NCBI RefSeq assembly: GCF_003438995.1
Contig: NZ_QSUN01000018.1
Coordinates: 14,576-78,575 of the forward strand
DNA length: 64,000 bases
DNA from: Bacteroides sp. OM05-12
GTDB taxonomy: Bacteria; Bacteroidota; Bacteroidia; Bacteroidales; Bacteroidaceae
Direction: 5' to 3'
Under the pieces are notes generated by a model. That model was not told the DNA's origin and did not search any database. It saw only the letters and a program-made list of their open reading frames with translations. A program made the translations under genes and the position numbers. Below are positions 9,631 through 19,074 of this stretch, in pieces. Position 1 is the first letter of the stretch. Each line of letters starts with the position of its first letter.

Positions 9631-9727
9631 TCGTCAGGGAGAGTCCGGTTAGACATCAAAGAGAAAATTACAATACACAGGGAGAACGCACCTAACAGTC
9701 CCGATGCTGAAACAAGAACTATAAGCC

Positions 9728-11176
9728 TTATTTCTTTCTAATCAGAAGACAGGCTCCGAGATAAGTAAACAAAGCATTAAATATGAGAAGTTCATAGCTG
9801 AAAGAATAACCGTTAAACCATTCTTCCGAGTTCTTTTGCAGAATAAAACATAATATCGGAGAAAGAATAGCGACTAACGGAATATAGCGGTCATACACTT
9901 GTTTCTTAGTAAAGATGCCAAAAGCAAACAAGCCAAGTATAGGTCCATAGGTATAACTTGCTAAAGTATAAACCGCATCAATAACACTTGTATTGTTCAA
10001 TAAATTAAAAATCAGGATTGTCACAGCCATTACCACCGACATTCCTATATGCACCAGTTTACGCACTCTAGCCACTCCATTCTCATCTTTCTTCTTGGTC
10101 GTTTCCAGGATATCCACGGTAAATGAAGTTGTAAGTGCCGTCAATGCCGATCCCGCGGCAGAATAGGCAGAAGACACCAATCCCAGCACAAAAAGAATGC
10201 CGACAATTACAGGCAAATAACCTTGCGTGGCGATCATCGGGAATAGTTCATCGCTCTTTTCCGGCAACTGTATACCTCTCTGTGCAGCATAAAAATACAG
10301 AAGTGCGCCTAGCATCAAAAACAGCCCTATTACAAAAAACTGCGAGACAATACTCACAACCATATTCTTCTGCGAGTCTTTAAAGTTCTTACAGCTAAGA
10401 TTACGTTGCATCATATCCTGATCCAATCCTGTCATAGCTATCATCGTAAAAATACCTGCCATGAACTGTTTGAAGAAAAAGCGCTTATCATTGACATCAT
10501 CAAAGAAAAACACTCTCATATACCCACTTTCACGAATGGAATGGAACATATCCGCAAAGCCCAAGTCCATATCAGACACGATATAATAAATACAAAGTAT
10601 AAGGGATGAAACCAGACAAAAGGTTTTCAAGGAATCTGTCCATATCAACGTTTTAACTCCTCCTTTAAAGGTATAAAGCCATACTAATGCTATCGAAAAC
10701 ACGATATTCAGTATAAAAGGAAGATGCAAAGGGGTAAAAACCAGTAATTGCAATACAGCACAAACAAGAAACAGACGAACGGAAGCACCTAGCATTTTGG
10801 AGATAAAGAAAAACCAGGCACCCGTTTTATAAGTAGAAGCACCAAAACGACTTTCCAAATATTCGTAGATAGATACCAGATTCATCTTATAGAATAGTGG
10901 GGTCAGTAGGAAGGCGATAATAAACTGCCCGGCCATAAAACCCAGCATCATTTGAAGATAAGAGAAGTTACTGGCTCCCACCATGCCGGGGACGGAAACA
11001 AAAGTTACTCCAGAGATACTGGAGCCTATCATGGCAAAGGCAACAAGATACCATGCCGACTTTCTATTCCCTACAAAAAAGCCTTGGTTGTCTGCTTTTC
11101 TACCCGCAAAATAAGAGATAAGGAAGAGAATAACGAAATAAAAAAAGATTGTAGATAAAACCAATACAGGACTCAT
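9728..11176 (-). CDS. Sodium:solute symporter family transporter
   Basis: A 482-residue polytopic membrane protein with about thirteen hydrophobic helices. It starts MSPVLVLSTIFFYFVILFLI and includes AMIGSSISGVTFVSVPG, the SSS-family segment of helix 2 that lines the sodium site. GLDQDMMQRNLSCKN and SSAYSAAGSALTALTTSFTVDI are other conserved SSS patches. It imports an organic solute with sodium; the substrate cannot be assigned. It lies 69 bases downstream of gldN on the same strand and could be transcribed by readthrough or alone. Confidence 0.88.
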   Translation of the reverse strand: MSPVLVLSTIFFYFVILFLISYFAGRKADNQGFFVGNRKSAWYLVAFAMIGSSISGVTFVSVPGMVGASNFSYLQMMLGFMAGQFIIAFLLTPLFYKMNLVSIYEYLESRFGASTYKTGAWFFFISKMLGASVRLFLVCAVLQLLVFTPLHLPFILNIVFSIALVWLYTFKGGVKTLIWTDSLKTFCLVSSLILCIYYIVSDMDLGFADMFHSIRESGYMRVFFFDDVNDKRFFFKQFMAGIFTMIAMTGLDQDMMQRNLSCKNFKDSQKNMVVSIVSQFFVIGLFLMLGALLYFYAAQRGIQLPEKSDELFPMIATQGYLPVIVGILFVLGLVSSAYSAAGSALTALTTSFTVDILETTKKKDENGVARVRKLVHIGMSVVMAVTILIFNLLNNTSVIDAVYTLASYTYGPILGLFAFGIFTKKQVYDRYIPLVAILSPILCFILQKNSEEWFNGYSFSYELLIFNALFTYLGACLLIRKK

Positions 11177-11245
11177 AAGTTCATTTTGTTTTTATCTACA
11201 ATCCGTTAATCATTAAATACCCAAAGGTAAAACCTATTTCCTGAA

Positions 11246-12355
11246 CTATCTTCTTTGGCGTCTCACAGAAACTCTCGGACCGGAAGAAGACGAGGAAGAT
11301 TTAGAAGCCTTAGAAGATTCTTTCTTTACTTTCTCTTGCTTAGTAGAGGTAGATGAAGCAGCGGCATTATCCGTTCCTTTCTTCTTTGAATTTCTACCCA
11401 CAGAAGCGACCTTATCCCGGGATTTACCAGTGCTCTCTTTCGCCAAAGCTACGCTATCAACAGGTTCAACAGGCTTAATCCGGGTAGATTCCCACAAGTT
11501 ATCATTGAACGCTTTCAGCTGCCCTTCTATGCGTTTTTGTTCCTTTACAAGGGCACTGTCCGTAGGGCAATACTGGCTCAATGTCTGATTAAGCATATTG
11601 GTTGTCTTATAAATCTCCCCTTTGTACATCCTTGCTGTGAAATAATCATCTACATTCAGGTTCGAAGTATTGTTCAAATCACTGGTCATAACAGGCACTT
11701 GGCTCAAATAAGGGCTTATATCATTAAAATCCAACCAAAACATCGGTGATTTAACCTCTTCCGTAGAAAAGTCTCCCGTACGATGAAGCACCGGACAAAT
11801 AGCAACGACTTTAGCATTCATAGTTGAAGAACGCTGATCGAAATACCAATTCTCTTTTATAAAATAGCTCAATACTTCCGATGAAGGTATATCACTATTA
11901 TCTATCCGAAGTAAAGTGTCTCTCTTCTCAATCTGTTCTTCATAATAAATATGGAAACGATCCAATAAATCCCTGAAATTAATTCGATTTTCGGCAGTCA
12001 GAGACTCAGTACCATCCAATCTGTATTCATACGCCGGGATCTTGCCTTCCGCCATCAACTTAAAGATGAAAGTGAACAAGTTCATTCTATTCCCTATCGG
12101 TTCTACAGGAAAATACAATGCCGCATTTTTCTCGTCTTTTAAATTTAGCGTACGATATATTTCACGTTTCCAGATAACCTCTTCAGGCATCGGCACTTGT
12201 CCTGTATATTGCGCTTTGGCCCTCACTGAAAGTTCAGGTGCCGATTGCGACTCTTTCTTTTCTTGTTGTGCCCTACGCAATGGCGGCTGTGCCATTATTT
12301 GCTGTACAGCAAAAAGAGAACAAAGAAATGTTACTATACAAATAAAGCGTTTCAT
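11246..12355 (-). CDS. gldN: Type IX secretion core protein GldN/PorN
   Basis: GldN (PorN) pairs with GldK in the periplasmic ring beneath the T9SS translocon. The 369-residue protein has a signal peptide (MKRFICIVTFLCSLFAVQQIMAQ), then PEEVIWKREIYRTLNLKDEKNAALYFP across positions 55-85, a conserved GldN block, and FTFIFKLMAEGKIPAYEYRLDG. The last 70 residues are low complexity, rich in Lys and Ser and ending RVSVRRQRR, longer than the plain family core. It starts 13 bases after gldM and is the last gene of porP-gldKLMN. Confidence 0.93.
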   Translation of the reverse strand: MKRFICIVTFLCSLFAVQQIMAQPPLRRAQQEKKESQSAPELSVRAKAQYTGQVPMPEEVIWKREIYRTLNLKDEKNAALYFPVEPIGNRMNLFTFIFKLMAEGKIPAYEYRLDGTESLTAENRINFRDLLDRFHIYYEEQIEKRDTLLRIDNSDIPSSEVLSYFIKENWYFDQRSSTMNAKVVAICPVLHRTGDFSTEEVKSPMFWLDFNDISPYLSQVPVMTSDLNNTSNLNVDDYFTARMYKGEIYKTTNMLNQTLSQYCPTDSALVKEQKRIEGQLKAFNDNLWESTRIKPVEPVDSVALAKESTGKSRDKVASVGRNSKKKGTDNAAASSTSTKQEKVKKESSKASKSSSSSSGPRVSVRRQRR

Positions 12356-12368
12356 ATCTTGTTATATT

Positions 12369-13943
12369 TTAATTTACAATTACTTCAAGCGATGTTGGCA
12401 ATAAACGTTCCACTCCATCAGGTCCTACCGCTTTTACACGAGAAATATAAAAACGTTTACCTCTTGACAGACGGCGGAATAAATCACGTTGACGGTTAGA
12501 GAATTTACTTCCGTCTGAAATCTCAGGAACCGCATTTCCCATATTATCAAAAAAGACAGTCTCGAAGCTCAATACATTAAACTTAATGTTCAGTAACCCG
12601 TCGTCAATGGCTGCAATAATTCCCTCAGTACCCATTAACTGAGCTTTCGAAAATCCTGTCCCTCCACGATATCTCTGCGGATTGCCCTTGTCATCCTTAT
12701 ATTCTATGAAAGGAGTCGGGTTCGGCAATTGCCTTACACGGAAAGCATATTGTCCCATCACCTGATTTCTACCTTCCAAATTGGCACTAACCGTAATTAC
12801 CGCATCTTCGCCAACTTTAGACGGATGAGCGATAAATCCCCCTTCAACACTCTTTAATGTTCCATTGCCATTCGATATAGTAGCCTGTATCTTTTGATTC
12901 GGCACACCCGGAACGGATATACTTATCGGATTGTCATAACCGGCATAAAGCACATTCATCATCGTAGCCGAGACTGTTGCCGAGGGTTCTACGACAGTAT
13001 ATTTCTGTGAAAAGTCCCTTCTAAGTACGCTCCCATCCCCCTGATTCAACTCCAAATAGCCGGCTAAAGTAAACTCACCTGTGCTGTTGCAAATCGTTTC
13101 ATAAAGTCCGTTACTCTCCTGAGGTAATTCTTTATCACCTATAAATATAGAAGGACGCTGGGTAGAGTCGACAGCTGCAAGAATGATATTTGCACTGAAT
13201 TTACCACCACGCACAATATTCTGTGAGTTCGGTATGACATAGGCATTTACCTGATTCACACGCAAATCACCCACATCAATATTCTTCACTAATGTATGAA
13301 GCACTTCACCCTCAGCATACCGGATATCATTCTGCAACTTAGTCAACAGTGTAACCGCTGCCGCAACAGGTGTATTCTCAAATATATATTCTTGCCAATT
13401 CTTACCCAAAGCGGATGACTTCTTAGGAACCTCCGTACTTAAATTATCGCTGATAATCGTTCTCTGAAGTGAATCCGTTATCATGGACAATATTTCTTTC
13501 TTATATTCATTAATACTATTGAAAAGCTTATTACCCTGTCCGGTCCGGGGAGAAAGCATGATATAAGATGCAGCCTCAAGATTTTCCTTGTTGGATATAT
13601 TCTTCACATCACCTTTTTTACCGTCCGATTCTTTCACTATACGTACTTTAAGTTCATCCACATAGTCATATAAAGAATCAGATATACGCTTAACGTGTTG
13701 AGCTTTATCATACCAAGCCTTTACTTTTTCCGGATTCTTCTCCATATAATAAGAAAAGTCATCATATAAAGACTGATTCTGTGTCGTTGAATTCGAGGTA
13801 GAACGATTTAAGCTCTCATCTACCAACGAAAAGCCATTAAGCACATCCGAGGAAACATTCAGGGCAAGCATAGCCATTAAGACGATATACATCAAGTTTA
13901 TCATCTTCTGCCTTGGGGTTTCCGGTCCGTTTGATGTTGCCAT
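12369..13943 (-). CDS. gldM: Type IX secretion motor protein GldM/PorM
   Basis: GldM is the single-span inner-membrane partner of GldL; its long periplasmic part contacts the GldK-GldN ring and transmits proton-motive energy. Of 524 residues, the N-terminus (MATSNGPETPRQKMINLMYI) leads into one membrane helix near 14-35. A helical segment and several periplasmic beta domains follow (IPNSQNIVRGGKFSANI, SATMMNVLYAGYDNPISISV). Length and order match the family. It lies 30 bases after gldL and 13 before gldN. Confidence 0.95.
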   Translation of the reverse strand: MATSNGPETPRQKMINLMYIVLMAMLALNVSSDVLNGFSLVDESLNRSTSNSTTQNQSLYDDFSYYMEKNPEKVKAWYDKAQHVKRISDSLYDYVDELKVRIVKESDGKKGDVKNISNKENLEAASYIMLSPRTGQGNKLFNSINEYKKEILSMITDSLQRTIISDNLSTEVPKKSSALGKNWQEYIFENTPVAAAVTLLTKLQNDIRYAEGEVLHTLVKNIDVGDLRVNQVNAYVIPNSQNIVRGGKFSANIILAAVDSTQRPSIFIGDKELPQESNGLYETICNSTGEFTLAGYLELNQGDGSVLRRDFSQKYTVVEPSATVSATMMNVLYAGYDNPISISVPGVPNQKIQATISNGNGTLKSVEGGFIAHPSKVGEDAVITVSANLEGRNQVMGQYAFRVRQLPNPTPFIEYKDDKGNPQRYRGGTGFSKAQLMGTEGIIAAIDDGLLNIKFNVLSFETVFFDNMGNAVPEISDGSKFSNRQRDLFRRLSRGKRFYISRVKAVGPDGVERLLPTSLEVIVN

Positions 13944-13973
13944 TGTTCTTTATTAATTTATATTTTAAACAAA

Positions 13974-14903
13974 TCAGACATTATCTGTCCCGTTTACTTT
14001 CATATTTACTGTCATAGCTTCCAGCATACGTGCATATACCTTATTCAGTTCATCGATTTGAGAAGCCATCTTTTTACTTTGTTCATTAATCTCATCCAAA
14101 GTTCCTAATTGTGAACTAATGCTACGCAATTGTATTTCATAAATCGCATTGATCCCATTAAGGTTCTTATTCAATATATTTATCTGTTCCGCATCTTGTC
14201 CCATAGATTTCGTTTGGTCAACAAAACGGGTCAAAGCATCTGTCATTTCTTTCAATTGATCCAAATAAGCCTTTGTTGCTTCCTCCATTTCCGGACTTAC
14301 TTCTACTCCCGGAGTTACCGGAGCGACACCGCCCGAACCTATTGATATAAAAGGAACACCACCTGCCATATTACCAGCCCCCGCAGGCATAGTACCTGTC
14401 GGTACTGCTCCGGCAGCCTCAGTAGCTTCCGTAACAACATTTGGCTGGGCACCTTGCACTACCGATTGAGGAACTTGGATATTTCCTCCCATTCCACCAA
14501 TAAAGATGGCACCACCGCCTCCTCCGGTCTGTTGACCTTGCATGCCTTGAGCTTGCATTACGGTACTCATTGAGTCTTCGGATTCGTCAGCTGTTTCATC
14601 CTCTTTTTCTTTCTTTCCATAATCTGCACCCGCAATCTTTATATTCGGGAAAACGCTTTCCCACTTATATGATTTGAAAGGTCGGTCAAATGCAGAAATA
14701 AAAAACACTAAAACTTCCGTACCCATACCGGCAAATAACATAAAGTTTGCTCCCGGCAAGTGAGTCAGCTTAAACAAAGCACCCAAAATTACGATAGCAG
14801 CACCCCAGCTATAGGCATAGTTCAACATAACTTTACCTTGATAGCTCGCAAGAAAATCCTGCAACTTACGGGTCAATCCCCCTTTTTTATCTTTGTCTGT
14901 CAT
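13974..14903 (-). CDS. gldL: Type IX secretion motor protein GldL/PorL
   Basis: The 309-residue protein has two N-terminal membrane helices (NYAYSWGAAIVILGALFKLTH and a second after GANFMLFAG, with the conserved Glu in GTEVLVFFISAF), which carry the proton path with GldM. A Gly/Ala/Pro-rich linker (about residues 115-205, with GGGGGAIFIGGMGG) and a C-terminal coiled coil follow. The linker is longer than in Flavobacterium homologues. The gene is 13 bases from gldK and 30 from gldM. Confidence 0.94.
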   Translation of the reverse strand: MTDKDKKGGLTRKLQDFLASYQGKVMLNYAYSWGAAIVILGALFKLTHLPGANFMLFAGMGTEVLVFFISAFDRPFKSYKWESVFPNIKIAGADYGKKEKEDETADESEDSMSTVMQAQGMQGQQTGGGGGAIFIGGMGGNIQVPQSVVQGAQPNVVTEATEAAGAVPTGTMPAGAGNMAGGVPFISIGSGGVAPVTPGVEVSPEMEEATKAYLDQLKEMTDALTRFVDQTKSMGQDAEQINILNKNLNGINAIYEIQLRSISSQLGTLDEINEQSKKMASQIDELNKVYARMLEAMTVNMKVNGTDNV

Positions 14904-14916
14904 ATCTTATATATCT

Positions 14917-16350
14917 TTATTTACCTTTTCTATTGTATCCTATCTGCGTTCTCACACATCTAAAGCCGATATATGAACGTCCCACATTCTGATATTCATA
15001 AGTACGGGCATCCGAACGTATGAAAGCAGCAACATCTTTCCAAGAACCTCCCCTTACTGTTTTCTTCTTCATCATATAGGGATCTTCCTTAGCAGCATTA
15101 TACGTTAAATCGGGATTCATATCACTCATTGATAAAACTCCGGCTTCAGTATAAACCGTTGAAGTCCATTCTGCCACATTACCCGCCATATCATATAAAC
15201 CATTGGAATTGGGTGAGTATGCTCCGACCCTTGTAGTAATCAAATTACCGTCCTTGGTATAATCACCTTTGTCTGGTTTGAAATTCCCATAAAAACATCC
15301 CTTATCAGACTTTGTCTCTTCTTCTTTCCACGGATAAATATTACCGTCAACACCTCTTGCCGCAAACTCCCACTCCACTTCAGAAGGTAAACGATAACGT
15401 TGGATAAATCTTGCCGCACCACGTAAGCCTGCCAATAAATAGTTCGTGCGCCATGCACAAAAAGCATTTGCCTGTTCCCAGTTAACGCCGACAACCGGAT
15501 ATCCATTATAACTCGGATGACTAAAATACAACTTCATATAAGGCTCATTATAAGCATTCTGAAAATCATTCACCCAGCAAGTCGTATCCGGATAAATATT
15601 TATAATATAACTATTCTGAAAATCATACAGGCTAGATAATGGTCTGGTTACCGTCTGGTTGATAATGCGTCCGTCTTCATCCACATATGCAGTATCTTTT
15701 GAAATCATAATGACTTCATCCATATTAACCGGCACATCAGTATTTAGGTTTCTCTCTGCCGGATTAATTCGGTTCTTGCGTAAAGCTGCTTGTGTATGGT
15801 CAAAGAACTCATAAGCATAATTCATCTGATCAGCATCCAGTATTTTATTACCCTCTACCGGGTGTATCTTATAGACACTTTCAATGGCCAGCTGCTCATC
15901 TTCCGTCGCCTTTTTCCAAGGAATTGGTTTGTTCCAATTTAAATGAGGCTTAATAGGATTTCCTTCTCTATCCTCTTCTATCTTGTATAACTCATTTCCA
16001 CCAAAAGCCGGATCAGCCAAACGCTCACGAATGATAGAATCACGTACCCAAAATACAAACTGCTTATATTTTGAATTCGTTATCTCTGTTTCATCCATCC
16101 AAAAAGCATCAACAGAGACCTCTTTCGTAGGAACAGAAATACCCCAAAGGCTATCCGATTTTTCCGGACCTATTTTGAGAGAACCGCGCTTAACCAACAC
16201 CATTCCATAAGGAGCAGGTTCATTCCACGCTACCGCACTAACTCCGGTCAATTCGCCCCCCGCTGAAGCTCCTCCTGCCGGCCCCATACAGGCAGACAGC
16301 GTCCCTAGAATTACTATACAGCCAATTAACAACAACTTTTTCATATTCAT
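14917..16350 (-). CDS. gldK: Type IX secretion lipoprotein GldK/PorK
   Basis: GldK is an outer-membrane lipoprotein that forms the periplasmic ring with GldN. The 477-residue protein starts MNMKKLLLIGCIVILGTLSA with a lipobox Cys next. It has the formylglycine-generating-enzyme-like fold typical of GldK (MDETEITNSKYKQFVFW; RLPSEVEWEFAARG; GLYDMAGNVAEWTST; VRGGSWKD; IGFRCVRT). The start codon overlaps the porP stop (TAATG); an alternative ATG lies two codons downstream. Confidence 0.95.
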   Translation of the reverse strand: MNMKKLLLIGCIVILGTLSACMGPAGGASAGGELTGVSAVAWNEPAPYGMVLVKRGSLKIGPEKSDSLWGISVPTKEVSVDAFWMDETEITNSKYKQFVFWVRDSIIRERLADPAFGGNELYKIEEDREGNPIKPHLNWNKPIPWKKATEDEQLAIESVYKIHPVEGNKILDADQMNYAYEFFDHTQAALRKNRINPAERNLNTDVPVNMDEVIMISKDTAYVDEDGRIINQTVTRPLSSLYDFQNSYIINIYPDTTCWVNDFQNAYNEPYMKLYFSHPSYNGYPVVGVNWEQANAFCAWRTNYLLAGLRGAARFIQRYRLPSEVEWEFAARGVDGNIYPWKEEETKSDKGCFYGNFKPDKGDYTKDGNLITTRVGAYSPNSNGLYDMAGNVAEWTSTVYTEAGVLSMSDMNPDLTYNAAKEDPYMMKKKTVRGGSWKDVAAFIRSDARTYEYQNVGRSYIGFRCVRTQIGYNRKGK

Positions 16351-17300
16351 TATAATATGCGTATACTCTTATGTTTATTTTTACTCTTTCCCATAAAATT
16401 CATATTCATCGAATAGTTTACGAAAATATCATGACTGCCACTAAGTGCACCGATTTTAGACGTAAACATATTGTAAGCATACCCCACAGTTAAATCCTTC
16501 AGTTGCATACCCAAAAGAAAAGAAACAGCATTTCCCGGGCTATACGATAAACCTGCATAATACACTTTTTCATTCCAGGTATATAAAGCACGCACCGTCA
16601 AATCCGCCTTAAAAACTACCATATCTGTTTTAAGCATCACCGACGGTTGTATTGAAATTAACGGATTTTTCGTTTTTATATTGCATCCGCCTGTGAAATA
16701 AAATGTAGGGTCTACTTTTATTTCATTATTATCACCCAAAAGAACAGTAGGAGCATTAAGATGCGAAACAGATAAACCGGCATAAAATATCGGATGAGTA
16801 TAAAAAGCCCCGAAATCAATATCAAATCCTGTTCCACTTGCTTCAGAAGAGGGAAAAGCGGGGTCGTTCTTAGAACTCTCGTCTTCTCCGAGATACAAGT
16901 TCTTAGGGTCAAAAGAAATACTTAATCCACCCAACTGGGCTCCTATCCCTAAATTACCACCAAACAGTTTAAGTTTAAAAGAGTATTGTAGCCAAAAACG
17001 TTGATTACGGAGCAAACCGATACCTTCGTTAAAAAATCCGGCACCTACGCCATGTTTCTTTTCCAAAAACTTAAAAGGCATATCCGCACCAAAATACATA
17101 GACTTTGCTGCATGAGTAAAACCCAGCATCTGCATACTATATGTTCCGTAAATATTCAGTTTATCGGTCTGCCCCGCATACGCCGGATTATAGAATCCAT
17201 TCAACGCCCAGTAGTTAGTAAACTCTACATCAAACTGGGCTTTCCCCTTAAGAAAGCAAAGCAACAGACAACCAAATAGTAACAGCCTTTTAATATTCAT
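16350..17300 (-). CDS. porP: PorP/SprF family type IX secretion outer-membrane protein
   Basis: PorP/SprF proteins are barrels that interact with the T9SS ring and help anchor cargo. From the ATG at 17300 the protein has 316 residues with a signal peptide (MNIKRLLLFGCLLLCFLKGKAQ). It continues FDVEFTNYWALNGFYNPAYAGQ, the family signature. The open frame runs to 17402, but the extra 34 codons overlap the terminator stranded at the element border and are rejected. It leads the gldKLMN operon, as in Porphyromonas. Confidence 0.93.
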   Translation of the reverse strand: MNIKRLLLFGCLLLCFLKGKAQFDVEFTNYWALNGFYNPAYAGQTDKLNIYGTYSMQMLGFTHAAKSMYFGADMPFKFLEKKHGVGAGFFNEGIGLLRNQRFWLQYSFKLKLFGGNLGIGAQLGGLSISFDPKNLYLGEDESSKNDPAFPSSEASGTGFDIDFGAFYTHPIFYAGLSVSHLNAPTVLLGDNNEIKVDPTFYFTGGCNIKTKNPLISIQPSVMLKTDMVVFKADLTVRALYTWNEKVYYAGLSYSPGNAVSFLLGMQLKDLTVGYAYNMFTSKIGALSGSHDIFVNYSMNMNFMGKSKNKHKSIRIL

Positions 17301-17365
17301 CCAATCATGTAAAGAATTTCCGTACCTTATAAAACTGACAAATTGTGAATAAATTGTGCCAATAT

Positions 17366-17398
17366 ATAAAAAAGGGAGCTTTTTAATCAAACTCCCTC
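17366..17398 (-). terminator. Stranded intrinsic terminator of the ancestral DUF2795 gene
   Basis: On the minus strand agggag, a 13-base loop, ctccct and a run of T form an intrinsic terminator. It sits about 35 bases beyond the left core repeat. If the element is removed, this becomes the terminator right after the DUF2795 stop codon. Confidence 0.7.
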
Positions 17399-17433
17399 TC
17401 ATATATCTGTTTATAACAGATGTATACTCACTT

Positions 17434-17454
17434 AATACTCTTCTTCGTTGAAGA
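17434..17454. repeat. attL core (left direct repeat)
   Basis: One mismatch from the copy at 42652-42672. Read on the minus strand it still encodes FNEEEY followed by TAA, the original last codons of the DUF2795 gene now separated from its body by the element. Confidence 0.88.
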
Positions 17455-17501
17455 GTTGTTCAATATTTGTTTATCAGCCAGTTATCATTGACACAATAAC
17501 A

Positions 17502-17573
17502 TTTAGCCAAACAAACCACGCTATCGGAGGCTATCTGAGGACAAAGATAATGATTTCTGGACAAACAAATACT
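17502..17573. promoter_or_regulatory. Left arm-type integrase binding sites (candidate)
   Basis: Two words, caaacaaaccacgctatc (within 17502-17525) and gacaaacaaatact (17560-17573), recur in the same orientation at the right end (42542-42565 and 42588-42601) with 22/24 and 13/15 identity over the aligned blocks. Paired short repeats flanking the core are what CTnDOT-type integrases use as arm sites. Binding is inferred. Confidence 0.6.
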
Positions 17574-19044
17574 ATGAATTTTGCAATAATTCCATTTCTA
17601 TTGTTCTTATTCCTCCTTCCAAAGGGGTTTTATAACTTTCCTCTTCATAAATAGCTAATGATAAATATAGTAGAGCAGAACGTGTTAGTCTTAATAACCG
17701 CAATGTTTTATCGTAGAAAGCATCTTGTTCGATTTCATAAGTTTCGGGAGCTTCATCCCAATACATATTTTTAACTTCTACAACTTTGAAAGATTTATGC
17801 TCGATGTAATTTCGGATAGTAGCAATCTCTTTTGCTTCCGGCTCAATTGGCGAACCGCTTTTTTCATCCAAATCCTTGCTTAGCCAAAAAAGCCCACGCA
17901 AAGCTAAATTATGCTCGTTGAAAATTTCTGTCCTTATCGGATTCTTAACATTGCCGCTTTTGTGCCAGATATTTCGAAAAGAAACCTTATTCTTATCAAT
18001 ACCTAATTTCAAATAAATATTGAGTAGATATGCGATTTTGTCAAAGATGGAATAACATAAACGAAATGCTATCTTTACTTTCTCGATATTTATTGAATAT
18101 AACGGCATGTCAAAAACGCTGTAAAGCGTAACTTCTCGATTCGAGAAATGCTTTCTGTCATTATAGGCTCCATCATAAAAAAAGAACCTTGCTGTAACAA
18201 ATTCCTGCTTAATCTGATTGAATATAGATTGATATATCGGCTTATCTTCTCTTTTAAGTGTCATTGCTGGCGTGTGTAAAATATCACGGGCAACTATATT
18301 TTGTCGAATAACATCATTTAGCGGATTCAAGAACAAAACATTGTCAATGCACCAAAGACGATAATCTTTGTCTTCCTCAGTACAATCTGCTAAAATATCA
18401 GGATACACTTTATAATCGTCCAATAATTCAGATGGGTAGCTACTTGCTATATGATTGGCTAATTCGTGAAATCCATAACCAACTTCGGGATACACATCTT
18501 TCTTTTCAGACGCCTCCAATAGATATTTACGAGCGTATTGTAAAAAGATGAATTGATGGGTTCCGTCGAACAATTCCCTTGCATAACGATATAAACCGTA
18601 TCCTTTATTCCCTAATGCCATGCCGAAATCAGAATTAATGTTTAAAGCCCAATTAAAGTAGTATTGAGCTTCTGCGTATCTCCCAATATGGCTAAAAGCA
18701 CATCCAAGGTTGGTCAATACTTGGCAAGCATCCATTGCCTTCACGTCGTCTATAAAATGCAATGCAACTCTCAAATGATAAATCTCTTTTTCGTATTCCG
18801 TAGAAAATAGTTCGGCATTCTCTGGTGAATCATATTTTAATGACAACACATAACTCCATCCATTCGCAACGAAATAATGAAATCTACATTTTTCACTTTT
18901 ATTAAATTGGCTAATATCAACTTTCGTTGACAGGTCCAAACCTTCTTTGAGTTTAGATAGATTTCTTTCCTCCCTTGAGGTTTCGAATATCATAGCCAAT
19001 TTATTTAAGATTTCCAATGGTGTATGTGTGTTTATATTGCACAT
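17572..19044 (-). CDS. LA2681-family HEPN domain protein with TPR-like N-terminus
   Basis: HEPN proteins are commonly RNases used in toxin-antitoxin and phage-defence systems. The 490-residue protein has a helical, TPR-like first half (ALGNKGYGLYRYARELF, LGCAFSHIGRYAEAQYYFNW). The C-terminal part carries the HEPN R-x4-H signature RNYIEH (411-416) and ends in amphipathic helices with RLTRSALLYLSLAIYEEE, a pattern I recognise from the LA2681-like family. It is the outermost gene at the left end and its stop lies inside the second candidate arm site. The family call is from memory of motifs; RNase activity is inferred. Confidence 0.7.
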   Translation of the reverse strand: MCNINTHTPLEILNKLAMIFETSREERNLSKLKEGLDLSTKVDISQFNKSEKCRFHYFVANGWSYVLSLKYDSPENAELFSTEYEKEIYHLRVALHFIDDVKAMDACQVLTNLGCAFSHIGRYAEAQYYFNWALNINSDFGMALGNKGYGLYRYARELFDGTHQFIFLQYARKYLLEASEKKDVYPEVGYGFHELANHIASSYPSELLDDYKVYPDILADCTEEDKDYRLWCIDNVLFLNPLNDVIRQNIVARDILHTPAMTLKREDKPIYQSIFNQIKQEFVTARFFFYDGAYNDRKHFSNREVTLYSVFDMPLYSINIEKVKIAFRLCYSIFDKIAYLLNIYLKLGIDKNKVSFRNIWHKSGNVKNPIRTEIFNEHNLALRGLFWLSKDLDEKSGSPIEPEAKEIATIRNYIEHKSFKVVEVKNMYWDEAPETYEIEQDAFYDKTLRLLRLTRSALLYLSLAIYEEESYKTPLEGGIRTIEMELLQNS

Positions 19045-19074
19045 AATAAAAACGTAGTTAAAACAGATATAAGT

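Larger units (their letters stand above)
9242..9727. other. 486-bp non-coding gap with promoter and repeats
   Basis: No convincing gene is present. The right edge of the upstream operon is set by a promoter (9291-9320). The middle holds two copies of an aatttttgtcgcg-like word (9438-9450 and 9531-9542). A 22-bp tandem array lies at 9563-9630. Confidence 0.6.

Noticed and set aside
17300..17402. N-terminal extension of PorP
   Set aside because: The extra 34 codons overlap the terminator stranded at the element border, and the internal ATG begins a perfect signal peptide.
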